Part shown: in pieces, positions 1 through 6,629 of the stretch
How the letters are laid out: each line of letters starts with the position of its first letter
Position numbering within the stretch: the first letter of the stretch is position 1
Source: Scatosoma sp045128175
GTDB taxonomy: Bacteria > Bacillota > Clostridia > Christensenellales > Borkfalkiaceae
Reading direction: 5' to 3'
Length of the DNA stretch: 10,444 bases
NCBI GenBank assembly: GCA_045128175.1
Contig: JBGVRF010000183.1
Location: 1 to 10,444 of the forward strand
Notes under the pieces: generated by a model
The model's database searches: none
What the model was told of the DNA's origin: nothing
Seen by the model: the letters and a program-made list of their open reading frames with translations, nothing else
Program-made: the position numbers and the translations under genes

Positions 1-1
1 G

Positions 2-136
2 GAAACGGTGTTTTATATCGGCGCGGTATATTTTGCGGGGCTCAAACGCAAAAAACTCGGCATAGCGATCGTTATCGCGATGATATCCTACCTCGCTTCC
101 GTAGTTCTTTGTTGTTTCCTCTGCCGTGTGATGTAA
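2..136 (+). CDS. spmB: Spore maturation protein B, C-terminal end (partial)
   Basis: Only the last 44 codons are in the window; the frame is open from base 2 and stops at TAA 134-136. The peptide begins ETVFYIGAVYF and continues with a basic turn (LKRKK) and one hydrophobic segment ending in CRVM. SpmB proteins of the nucleoside-recognition (Gate) family end with a very similar Ser-Glu-Thr-Thr-Phe-Tyr stretch followed by a basic turn and a last transmembrane helix, which is the basis of the call. SpmB works with SpmA in the sporulating cell and affects dehydration of the spore core; spmA would be expected just upstream. The fragment is short, so the assignment rests on one motif plus the sporulation genes elsewhere in the window. 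Confidence 0.72.
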   Translation, partial: ETVFYIGAVYFAGLKRKKLGIAIVIAMISYLASVVLCCFLCRVM

Positions 137-137
137 A

Positions 138-170
138 AAAAGCAGGACCAAGATCCTGCTTTTCTTTTTC
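138..170. terminator. Bidirectional terminator between spmB and cysS
   Basis: A 10-bp perfect stem (138-147 with 154-163, AAAAGCAGGA/TCCTGCTTTT) with a 6-nt loop starts right after the spmB stop codon. The plus strand continues with TTTTCTTTTT, and the minus strand continues with a run of T opposite the A-run at 135-141. It can therefore end spmB on the plus strand and the convergent cysE-cysS transcript on the minus strand. Confidence 0.9.
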
Positions 171-251
171 GTTACCTTTTAAAACAATTTCATTTAACCC
201 GCATAGCGCACATCTAAATAAAAACGAGGTGCCCAGGGTTGCGTCAACAGC

Positions 252-1700
252 TCAAATTTTTGTCAATTCGTAACCGGTTTTGCTGTCCTTGACCGAATAC
301 CCCAACTCAACGAGCTTCGCGCGCAGCTCGTCGCTCTTCGCCCAATCGCGCGCGGTCCTTGCCGCCCAACGTTCTTCCGCAATCGCTTTTACCTCCGCAG
401 GGATCGATCCCGCATTCTTTTCATCGTACCATGACACGTATTCTTCGGGCGTCTTTTCAAACAGCCCCAACAACGAATACGTTTTGCGGATCTGCACCGC
501 GCCGCTCAGCGCGATAAACAGCTTTCCCGCCTTTTCCGTCGCCAACAGCTTTTTCAGCTCTTTGAAATATCCGAACAAATTGGAAAGCGCCAAAGCGGTG
601 TTGAAATCGTCGCTCATGCAGGCATTGAACTCCGCATCTACCTTTTCCGCAAAGCTTGCCGCTTCTAATGCGTCCTCGTTTTCGATCGTCAGCTCCATGC
701 CCTTGAATTTTCTCATGATCTTGTCGATCGTCGCAAGCGTGGAATAGAAATCGTACAAATGCTTTTCCGCCTCGGGAAACAGGTCGTCCGTGATGTTGAT
801 ATCGTTGCGGTAGTTGGTTTGAAGCAACGCAAATTTCACCGCCTCGTCCGAATATTTCTCCAAAAGCTCGGCAAGCAACAGACTGTTACCCAGCGATTTG
901 CTCATCTTTTGGCCGTTGACCTTAATAAGACCGTTGTGCGTCCAATATTTGACGAACTGCTTGCCCGTCAGCGCTTCCGTCTGCGCGATCTCGTTTTCAT
1001 GGTGCGGGAAAATCAAATCGCGCCCGCCGCCGTGAATGTCGATCTGCTCGCCGAACGCCGCGCGGTTCATCGCCGAACATTCGATATGCCAGCCCGGTCT
1101 GCCTTTGCCCCAAGGTGAATCCCAACAGATCTCGCCCGGCTTCGCGCTCTTCCACAAAGCAAAATCGTACGCGTTCTTCTTTTCGTCGTCGTTGTCTACG
1201 CGCACGCCGTCCAAAGCGTCCTCAATGTTGCGGTTGGACAGTTTGCCGTAACCGGGGAAGGATTCTACGTCAAAGTACACGTCGCCGTTCTTGGTCGGAT
1301 ACGCGTGTCCTTTTTCGATCAGCGTGGAAACGAACTCGATAATGTTCCCGATATTTTCCGTTGCTTTCAGCCACACGTCGGGGTCGTCCACGTGGAATTT
1401 TTCCATGACTCCGTTAATATTTTCGATCATTTTCGCCGCATATTCGTCTGCGGGAATGCCCGTTTCGTGAGACTTCGCAATGATCTTATCGTCTACGTCC
1501 GTATAATTACGGGCATACGTAACGTCATAACCCAACTTTTTAAGATATTTGCGCATGATATCGTAAATAAGAGCTTGATACCCGTGTCCGATATGCGCTT
1601 CGCCCGATACCGTGATGCCACAGGCGTACATCTTTACTTTATTTCCCTCCAAAGGAATAAATTCTTCTTTTCTCTTTGTCAACGTGTTGTAAATTTTCAT
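252..1700 (-). CDS. cysS: Cysteinyl-tRNA synthetase
   Basis: Class I aminoacyl-tRNA synthetase that attaches cysteine to tRNA-Cys in the cytoplasm. Counting from the start chosen here (482 residues), the HIGH motif lies at 36-39 and KMSKS at 265-269. The zinc site that selects cysteine thiolate is complete: Cys27, Cys208 (in HIECS), His233 and Glu237 (in FPHHENE). These positions differ by one from the E. coli enzyme as I recall it. The frame can also start two codons earlier (base 1706), but GGAG would then be only 1 nt from the ATG, against 7 nt for the start at 1700. The gene follows cysE by 86 nt on the same strand, with its own ribosome binding site, and has no promoter I can see, so it is taken as the second gene of the T-box operon. 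Confidence 0.97.
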   Translation of the reverse strand: MKIYNTLTKRKEEFIPLEGNKVKMYACGITVSGEAHIGHGYQALIYDIMRKYLKKLGYDVTYARNYTDVDDKIIAKSHETGIPADEYAAKMIENINGVMEKFHVDDPDVWLKATENIGNIIEFVSTLIEKGHAYPTKNGDVYFDVESFPGYGKLSNRNIEDALDGVRVDNDDEKKNAYDFALWKSAKPGEICWDSPWGKGRPGWHIECSAMNRAAFGEQIDIHGGGRDLIFPHHENEIAQTEALTGKQFVKYWTHNGLIKVNGQKMSKSLGNSLLLAELLEKYSDEAVKFALLQTNYRNDINITDDLFPEAEKHLYDFYSTLATIDKIMRKFKGMELTIENEDALEAASFAEKVDAEFNACMSDDFNTALALSNLFGYFKELKKLLATEKAGKLFIALSGAVQIRKTYSLLGLFEKTPEEYVSWYDEKNAGSIPAEVKAIAEERWAARTARDWAKSDELRAKLVELGYSVKDSKTGYELTKI

Positions 1701-1786
1701 CTTCATTCTCCTTGTTTTATCCTGATCTTCATATGTGAACGCATACCTGGGTATTACGTATCACCGATGAATAACTACCGAAAAGT

Positions 1787-2455
1787 TTACGCTTTCTTTC
1801 CGCTTCGTTCTTCTTCCGCAAGTCTTGCTGCCTCCTTCGCAGCCTCTTCTCTTGCTTCCGCTTCCTCTGCTTTGATCTCCGCATTCAGCGCCGCTACGGT
1901 AATGATGCCCGTATGCGCCGACTCCTCTTGTTCCGGCACGCGGATGCGCACGATACGCCCCGGAATCCCCACCACCGTCGCGTAAGGCGGAACCTCTTTA
2001 AGCACCACCGCGCCCGCGCCGATCTTCGCGCCCTTGCCGACGGTGAACCCGCCAAGCACCTTCGCGCCCGCCGACAACGTTACGTTTTCCATGATCGTCG
2101 GATGGCGCTTACCGTGCTCCTTGCCCGTACCGCCGAGCGTCACCCCTTGATAGATGACTGTGCCCTTATGCACCTCCGCCGTTTCGCCGATGACCACGCC
2201 CGAGCCGTGATCGATAAACACGCCCCCGTCGATCTTCGCTGCGGGATGTATCTCGATCCCCGTGAAAAACCGCGCCATCTGGCTGATAATACGCGCCAAT
2301 AGCTTCAGCTTTATTTTATGAAAAAAATACGCGACCCGATGCCACGACAACGCGTGCACACCCGAATACGTCAGCCAGATCTCAAACGAATTCCGCGCCG
2401 CGGGATCGTTCATCTTCGCTGCTTTAATGTCCGCCCTGAGGTTTTTAAACCACAT
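1787..2455 (-). CDS. cysE: Serine O-acetyltransferase
   Basis: Transfers acetyl from acetyl-CoA to L-serine, giving O-acetylserine, the first step of cysteine synthesis. The 222 residues comprise a short helical N-terminus (about 1-60) and a left-handed beta-helix of hexapeptide repeats (about 68-170). Catalytic-region motifs are visible: DHGSGVVIGETA at 82-93 with Asp82-His83, QGVTLGGTGK at 103-112, and RHP with His118. Length and short N-terminus match the Gram-positive form. Odd: residues 184-222 form a charged Ala/Glu-rich tail ending in KKA, without the terminal isoleucine that CysE uses in several bacteria to dock into CysK. The start has an ideal AAAGGAGG, 5 nt before the ATG. It is the first gene behind the T-box leader. 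Confidence 0.95.
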   Translation of the reverse strand: MWFKNLRADIKAAKMNDPAARNSFEIWLTYSGVHALSWHRVAYFFHKIKLKLLARIISQMARFFTGIEIHPAAKIDGGVFIDHGSGVVIGETAEVHKGTVIYQGVTLGGTGKEHGKRHPTIMENVTLSAGAKVLGGFTVGKGAKIGAGAVVLKEVPPYATVVGIPGRIVRIRVPEQEESAHTGIITVAALNAEIKAEEAEAREEAAKEAARLAEEERSGKKA

Positions 2456-2471
2456 AACGACCTCCTTTCAC

Positions 2472-2490
2472 GGAACGGTTAAGCCGTTCC
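2472..2490 (-). other. Hairpin between T-box terminator and cysE ribosome binding site
   Basis: A perfect 7-bp inverted repeat (GGAACGG, 5-nt loop, CCGTTCC) lies after the T-run of the T-box terminator and 3 nt before the AAAGGAGG of cysE. No T-tract follows it, so it is not a terminator. It could mask or present the ribosome binding site or stabilise a processed mRNA end; its role is unknown. Confidence 0.6.
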
Positions 2491-2500
2491 ATAAGAAAAT

Positions 2501-2532
2501 AAAAAACGCCTCTATACCATTGTATAAAGGCG
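2501..2532 (-). terminator. T-box regulated intrinsic terminator
   Basis: Minus-strand stem CGCCTTTATAC / GTATAGAGGCG (2522-2532 with 2507-2517, one T-G wobble, 4-nt loop) followed by TTTTTTATTTT. Its 5' arm is the 3' strand of the antiterminator. Transcription should stop here, upstream of cysE, when tRNA-Cys is charged. Confidence 0.93.
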
Positions 2533-2757
2533 CTGTTGACCGCTGTTCCACTTTATTTCGGAAAAAACCGCAAAAACACGGAATTTTTCCCTCGTACGCC
2601 CGATAACGGTGGCTACCGCAGAGGATTAGTCTGTCCTGCTAACGCGAAAACGCACTTTCGCTTCTCGTTGCCCTGACGCGCTTCCAGCCAACGGCGCGAC
2701 TCTCTGGTTTTGGCAAGTCCGGTAAAAGCTACTCTTTTTCCGCTCGGATATTCGGTT
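2501..2757 (-). promoter_or_regulatory. T-box riboswitch, tRNA-Cys specific, controlling cysE-cysS
   Basis: Read on the minus strand, the leader has all the parts of a T-box. Stem I begins with an AAGAGUAG element and carries AGAGAG followed by GUUGGCUGGAAGC in its distal part. On the 3' side is GAAAGUGCGUUUUCGC, in which UGC (a Cys codon, plus-strand bases 2652-2654, followed by a purine) sits in the specifier position next to a base helix pairing GCGGAAAA with UUUUCGC. The antiterminator is at 2526-2554: AAAG pairs with CUUU and GCG with CGC around a 7-nt bulge UGGAACA (2544-2550). The variable base of UGGN is A, which matches the U73 discriminator of tRNA-Cys. The CGCCUUU strand is shared with the terminator stem at 2507-2532, so the two folds exclude each other. 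Confidence 0.93.
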
Positions 2758-2763
2758 TTTATC

Positions 2764-2792
2764 ATTATAACACGCCCACGGGCAAAAAGCAA
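2764..2792 (-). promoter_or_regulatory. Sigma-A promoter of the cysE-cysS operon
   Basis: On the minus strand TTGCTT (2792-2787), a 17-nt spacer, then TATAAT (2769-2764). The predicted start is near 2757, just before stem I of the T-box. The spacer contains a perfect GCCC-AC-GGGC palindrome (2774-2783). Confidence 0.85.
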
Positions 2793-2821
2793 CTTTTTCC
2801 GACGGGCTTTTCCAAAGTTTT

Positions 2822-3448
2822 TTATTTTAAAAACAAATTGGCGATCTTATACTCCGCAAGTGCCGCGTCGATCATGCCACGGTTATAGACCTTGTTGTTC
2901 AAAAGATAGGATACGACAACGTCCTTTTCCACCGAGTAATCAAACTCGAAATCGCAAAGCGTCAACAGGCTGACCGCATCGTCGTAGGAAAAATGTGCCG
3001 CAAGCGCCAAAGAAAGGATCAAATTTTTCGTCGGCGCATACTTACCCGAACAGATCCCCGTCCAGATCTCTTCCGAAACGTCCAGAAGCTCCCCCGCGTC
3101 CTTTTCGGAAAGATTATATTTTCCCAGTACAAGCTTCAGATTTTTATAAAACGCGAATTTAGAAAATATATTTTTAATCCGTCGGAAACCGCTGTACGGA
3201 CAAAAGGAGAAGGAAAACGTCTTGTCGACGATCTGCTTTTTCAGCTCTGTTAAAAGCTCGTCCTTTTTCTCTTGCGTGGCAAGACGCATGGTATTCGCAG
3301 GCAACGTATACGCGTATGTCCTGCCGTCCTCGCGCACCTTCGTATCCTGCATCTTGGGCATTTTATATCCCGGCAATACGCAAAGCTTGTCATAATTGGC
3401 GTACTTTTCACAAAAATATGCGTCCAGATCGGTAATAAAATCGTACAT
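2822..3448 (-). CDS. Uncharacterised protein with XRE-like helical C-terminal domain
   Basis: I cannot name this 208-residue protein. It has no signal peptide or membrane segment and is probably cytoplasmic. The N-terminal half (about 1-95) is unfamiliar, with a conserved-looking SFCPYSGFRRIKNIF stretch near 80-94. The C-terminal half (about 97-208) resembles a helical domain I recall from many Firmicutes proteins, sometimes joined to macro or other domains: a helix like LKLVLGKYNLSEKDAGELL, then SGKYAPTKNLILSLALA, a second hydrophobic pair near LLTLCDFEF, and a closing segment near YLLNNKVYNRGMIDAAL. That pattern suggests a degenerate helix-turn-helix fold with a protein- or nucleic-acid-binding role, not an enzyme. 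The start follows AAGGAAGGGAAG and a good promoter. It is transcribed away from the DeoR regulator. Confidence 0.78.
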   Translation of the reverse strand: MYDFITDLDAYFCEKYANYDKLCVLPGYKMPKMQDTKVREDGRTYAYTLPANTMRLATQEKKDELLTELKKQIVDKTFSFSFCPYSGFRRIKNIFSKFAFYKNLKLVLGKYNLSEKDAGELLDVSEEIWTGICSGKYAPTKNLILSLALAAHFSYDDAVSLLTLCDFEFDYSVEKDVVVSYLLNNKVYNRGMIDAALAEYKIANLFLK

Positions 3449-3489
3449 CGTAACTTCCCTTCCTTTGCTATACTGTCAATTTCCTTTCT

Positions 3490-3518
3490 ATTATAGCAAG
3501 TAAAAGCAAAAAAATCAA
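3490..3518 (-). promoter_or_regulatory. Sigma-A promoter, extended -10, of the 208-residue gene
   Basis: On the minus strand TTGATT (3518-3513), a 17-nt spacer, then TATAAT (3495-3490) preceded by TGC, which is an extended -10. The predicted start is near 3483, giving a leader of about 35 nt before the ATG at 3448. Confidence 0.8.
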
Positions 3519-3544
3519 GCATAAGCAACATACTCAAAAAAATT

Positions 3545-3660
3545 TTTTTGTGAAAATTGAACGAAAACAAATATAAAAAACGTAAAATTTGTGAAAAATA
3601 AAAAGAAAAATTAAATTTTTCACTCATTTCGCTTGCTTTTTTGATATTTTTGTGATAAAT
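3545..3660. promoter_or_regulatory. Candidate operator cluster: four GTGAWAAWT motifs
   Basis: The 245-nt divergent intergenic region is very AT-rich and contains GTGAAAATT (3550-3558), GTGAAAAAT (3591-3599), its inverted copy ATTTTTCAC (3615-3623) and GTGATAAAT (3652-3660). The first two share TTTGTGAAAA 41 nt apart, close to four helical turns; the second and third form an inverted repeat; the fourth lies in the spacer of the proposed deoR-type promoter. DeoR-family proteins commonly autoregulate through repeated sites, so these are candidate operators. AT-rich sequence produces such words by chance, so confidence is modest. Confidence 0.4.
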
Positions 3661-3668
3661 TTGATAAT
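3641..3668 (+). promoter_or_regulatory. Probable promoter of the DeoR-family gene
   Basis: TTGATA (3641-3646), a 16-nt spacer, then GATAAT (3663-3668). The start would be near 3675, about 20 nt before the ATG at 3694, leaving a short leader that carries AAAGGAG. Confidence 0.6.
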
Positions 3669-3693
3669 AGAGAACTATAAAGGAGATTTTGCA

Positions 3694-4452
3694 ATGAAAA
3701 GAGAACGTATCACGGAAATAGCAGAGCTTTTGGATAAGAGAGGCAAGCTCTCTTTGGAACAGCTGGAAGAATACTTTCCCAACGTATCGCAGATGACCTT
3801 ACGCAGAGATCTGTTCCAGCTTGAAGAAGAAGGGAAAATCATCCGAGTACGCGGCGGCGCCATGTCCGTGCGCGAGGTACAGAAAACTTCGGGTGAACCG
3901 TACACCAAAAAAACGACCATTCATACGGACGAAAAGATCGTCATCGCGCAAAAAGCAGCAGGTCTTATCGACGACGGCGCGTCCATCTTCATCGACGGCG
4001 GTTCGACAGCGCTGTACCTTGCCAAAGAATTGCCCGATAAAAACTGTAACGTATTTACCAACGGTCTGGCAGTCGCCACCGAGCTTGCGAAAAAGAAAAA
4101 CGTTGCGGTCAACCTGCTTGGCGGGCAACTGATCAAGGAAAACCTCTCCACCGCGTCCTCTTTCTCCTCTGTCTATTTCACGGATACGAATTTCGAACTG
4201 GCGATCATTGCCGCCGCGGCATTCACACCCGAAAACGGATTTTCGTGCAGTTCGCAAGTAGAAGCCGAGCTTCTTCGCGTCATTTGCAAGAAAGCAAAAT
4301 TCACGTACATGATGTTGGATAGCTCGAAAATCGGTAAAATCAAGCCCTACACATTCGCGCGTGCCGAAGATATCAATGTGCTGATCACCGACGATGCGTT
4401 CCCCGACGCACTGAAGGAACAATTCAAGGCGATGGACATCGTCGTTATTTAA
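3694..4452 (+). CDS. DeoR/GlpR-family transcriptional regulator
   Basis: A 252-residue DNA-binding repressor type. The N-terminal winged helix-turn-helix (about 1-57) shows the family signature SQMTLRRDLFQLEEEGKI followed by VRGGA. The C-terminal sensor domain (about 75-235) has the DeoRC fold motifs: FIDGGSTALYLAKEL, FTNGLAVATELA, LLGGQL and a late LDSSKIGK segment. Members usually respond to phosphorylated sugars or related intermediates; the ligand here cannot be told, because no sugar operon is next to it. The ATG at 3694 has AAAGGAG 8 nt upstream; a GTG start 14 codons earlier is possible but lacks a ribosome binding site and would overlap the promoter. The gene stands alone with its own terminator. 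Likely targets are itself, the divergent 208-residue gene, or distant operons. Confidence 0.93.
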   Translation: MKRERITEIAELLDKRGKLSLEQLEEYFPNVSQMTLRRDLFQLEEEGKIIRVRGGAMSVREVQKTSGEPYTKKTTIHTDEKIVIAQKAAGLIDDGASIFIDGGSTALYLAKELPDKNCNVFTNGLAVATELAKKKNVAVNLLGGQLIKENLSTASSFSSVYFTDTNFELAIIAAAAFTPENGFSCSSQVEAELLRVICKKAKFTYMMLDSSKIGKIKPYTFARAEDINVLITDDAFPDALKEQFKAMDIVVI

Positions 4453-4487
4453 CGAAAATATACTTCATCTCATACCTGGTATAGGAT

Positions 4488-4522
4488 AAAGCCGAATCGG
4501 AAACTTCCGACTCGGCTTTTTT
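4488..4522 (+). terminator. Terminator after the DeoR-family gene
   Basis: Stem AAAGCCGAATCGGAA (4488-4502) with its near-complement 4505-4519 (one internal A-C mismatch) and a 2-nt gap at the tip, followed by TTTTTT on the plus strand. It lies between the convergent DeoR and ypeB genes; on the minus strand the T-run is only three bases, so it is mainly a plus-strand terminator. Confidence 0.85.
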
Positions 4523-4532
4523 CGCTTTTCAA

Positions 4533-6575
4533 TCAACCGATCTGTTTTGCGTTCACGATCGAGATCTCTTCGCCGTTGCCTGCGTCAACGTAGACGAAAT
4601 ACATCTCTTCGCCGTACGAGCAAAGGAATTCGTATGCGGGACGTTCTCCCCTTGCCGTCTTTACGACTGCCAGACGGGAAGACTCCACCCCCAGCCCTTC
4701 GTGCAGCTTCGCCTGCGCATCTGCAAGGTTGATCTTTACGTTCGGCTCAACCCTGGTACGGTGATTTTTCAGATATTTGGTCGCATCCATACCCGTCACT
4801 ACACCGCGCGTACGGCAGACCTTGATCCGCACTTCATCGGGATAATACACAACGTCGTCATCCTCGTACACGAAGGTGAAATCCGTCGTCGTACCGTTTT
4901 CACGGAAACGTACGACCTCCATATCCTCGTAACCGAGCGCCTCCAGAAATTCCTCCGCGATCTTTTCCGCGTTTTCGAGATTGAAGTTCTCACTCTTGCA
5001 TTCTTCGTAATAATCGAACCGCAACAGTTTACCGTCCTCCTGACTGAGCTCAGCGAACAACAGCGTGCCCTTGTCGTCGTATCCCTGTACGTTATACGCC
5101 GCAAACGAATGTGAAACCGTTTCGCCGACGCACTGGAATTCTTCAATGTTATAATCGGGGAAATATTTTTTACACAGTTCTTCCGCTCGAGCAGGCTCAA
5201 TGCGTTTTTCCGAACCTTCCGCGCCGGCGCCCTTTTCCGTCTTTTTATTCTCCGTGTTCCCCTCTGCGTTCTTGTCTGCACTAGCGGAATTCTTCCCCTC
5301 CTCGGCATTCTTCTCGTTCTCCGACTTCTTTCCGCCACCCGGCAAAGCTCTCTTACCGGCTTCCTTCAATTCGTTGAATTTCTGTTCGAACGCCGCGCGG
5401 TTTTCCTCTAACGTCATCTTTTCCAAACGACCGAGTGCCTCCCCGATGCTTCCCACTCCGTCTTTGATATAATCGATAATATCCTTATCCGTCATGTTTT
5501 CCATCAGCTTGTCCAGTTCGCTACGGATACGGTGATTGGCTTGATACAGACGCTCTAGACGTTCCCCGTCCTCTTTCGTCAGCGTTTCGCCATTGCGCAA
5601 TTTTCCCAGCAAGCGCTCGCATTCCGCCGCAGTACGGTTAATAAACGACGACACGTTGGTATCCGATTCTGCGGTGATCGGCAGTTTTTCAAGATCGGAC
5701 TCAGCCAGACGCGCCTGCACCAAAAGGTCGGTCAGGATACGGCTTTGTTGCGCGGAAGAATTGGAGATACGGATACGGTCAAGATCGTCGTCTACGTGCT
5801 CCATGACCCCCGTCAACTCGTACATGGTACCCCTGTGCGAAGACATCATTGCCTTATTATTACGCGCCATATTCAGCGCCCCGACAGTCACCGTCGCGCC
5901 GAGCGCCAACGTCACCGCACCGAGTGCGATCACCGCCGCCAACCAGCCGCCATACCCCTTTTCTCCGCCGTTTTGCTTATTCTTCTTCGCACGCTTCCGT
6001 TCGGTCTTTTTACGGGAATTCGCCTGATTTTTATTTGCCTTCGCGTGCGCACGCTCACGGATCGCAGCTTCGCGCTCTGCCTTGCGTTTTTCCGCGAGGG
6101 CTTTCTTTTCCGCCGCGCGTTTTTCGATCAACGCCTTTTTCTCTGCGGTACGCTTTGCCACGACCGCCTTCTTTTCAGCCGCTTTCTTTGCCTTTTCCTC
6201 GACCTTTTTCTTTGTCTTTTCCGCGCGCTCGGCCTTACGTTTTTCCTGCAATTCTTTACGCTTCAAAGCAGCCTCCACGCGCGCTTTTGCCGCTTCGCTT
6301 TCCGCCTCCGCCTTGCCGCTGACAGGCTGTGCGCCGGCTCTCTTTTTCACCACCGACTTCGTCGCGGTCTCCGTTTCGGTCCGTTCGCTACCCAAAGCAG
6401 CTTCTTCCAATGCGCTTTCCTCTTTTTGCGCGGGCCGGGCCGTCTTTTTCACCGTTTTCGTAACTTGCTCGGAACTGCCCGAACGGGATTTTTTCAGTTC
6501 CTTTTCGATATTTTCCACCTTCTCCGCGCCCGAGGACACGTTGGTTGCAATTTCCGTTGTTTTCTTTTTCATCAT
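4533..6575 (-). CDS. ypeB: Germination protein YpeB with a long basic N-terminal extension
   Basis: YpeB is needed in spores for stability of the cortex-lytic enzyme SleB and sits at the inner spore membrane. Here residues 250-400 match the YpeB helical domain (YELTGVMEHVDDDLDRI) and 460-680 hold PepSY-type repeats, including VYYPDEVRIKVCRTRGVV and KYLKNHRTR, which parallel Bacillus YpeB closely. One membrane segment lies at about 209-232. Known YpeB proteins are about 450 residues with the membrane anchor at the very N-terminus; this one is 680. The extra parts are residues 1-208, a Lys/Ala/Glu-rich stretch with four 11-residue repeats (133-176), and a low-complexity linker at about 411-459. 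The basic side of the anchor should face the spore core. AAGGAG lies 4 nt before the first ATG and 7 nt before a second one (6572); either may be used. It follows sleB by 54 nt. Confidence 0.93.
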   Translation of the reverse strand: MMKKKTTEIATNVSSGAEKVENIEKELKKSRSGSSEQVTKTVKKTARPAQKEESALEEAALGSERTETETATKSVVKKRAGAQPVSGKAEAESEAAKARVEAALKRKELQEKRKAERAEKTKKKVEEKAKKAAEKKAVVAKRTAEKKALIEKRAAEKKALAEKRKAEREAAIRERAHAKANKNQANSRKKTERKRAKKNKQNGGEKGYGGWLAAVIALGAVTLALGATVTVGALNMARNNKAMMSSHRGTMYELTGVMEHVDDDLDRIRISNSSAQQSRILTDLLVQARLAESDLEKLPITAESDTNVSSFINRTAAECERLLGKLRNGETLTKEDGERLERLYQANHRIRSELDKLMENMTDKDIIDYIKDGVGSIGEALGRLEKMTLEENRAAFEQKFNELKEAGKRALPGGGKKSENEKNAEEGKNSASADKNAEGNTENKKTEKGAGAEGSEKRIEPARAEELCKKYFPDYNIEEFQCVGETVSHSFAAYNVQGYDDKGTLLFAELSQEDGKLLRFDYYEECKSENFNLENAEKIAEEFLEALGYEDMEVVRFRENGTTTDFTFVYEDDDVVYYPDEVRIKVCRTRGVVTGMDATKYLKNHRTRVEPNVKINLADAQAKLHEGLGVESSRLAVVKTARGERPAYEFLCSYGEEMYFVYVDAGNGEEISIVNAKQIG
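6048..6179 (-). repeat. Four 11-residue repeats in the YpeB extension
   Basis: Residues 133-176 of the ypeB product read as AEKKAVVAKRT, AEKKALIEKRA, AEKKALAEKRK and AEREAAIRERA, i.e. four 33-nt in-frame coding repeats. Hendecad periodicity of this kind is typical of long single helices or right-handed coiled coils such as those in LEA-type proteins. The copies have diverged at the DNA level, so this is not a fresh duplication. Confidence 0.88.
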
Positions 6576-6629
6576 TTTACTCCTTAATTCCTTGTCCGCA
6601 AAAAAACAAAACGACTGTTATACGCGTTT

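Noticed and set aside
1305..1985. Plus-strand open frame of 226 codons across cysS and cysE
   Set aside because: Opposite two certain genes, spans their junction, and shows no recognisable protein pattern.
2774..2783. GCCC-AC-GGGC palindrome inside the cysE promoter spacer as an operator
   Set aside because: Short, could be chance, and the T-box already explains regulation of the operon.
3250..3627. Minus-strand open frame of 125 codons overlapping the start of the 208-residue gene
   Set aside because: It covers the AT-rich regulatory region and a frame shifted from the real gene; composition is Phe/Arg noise.
5745..6587. Long plus-strand open frame of 280 codons opposite ypeB
   Set aside because: It is the antisense shadow of the Lys/Ala/Glu-rich ypeB extension, which favours open frames on the other strand. 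Its translation is Arg/Phe/Leu low complexity and it has no ribosome binding site.
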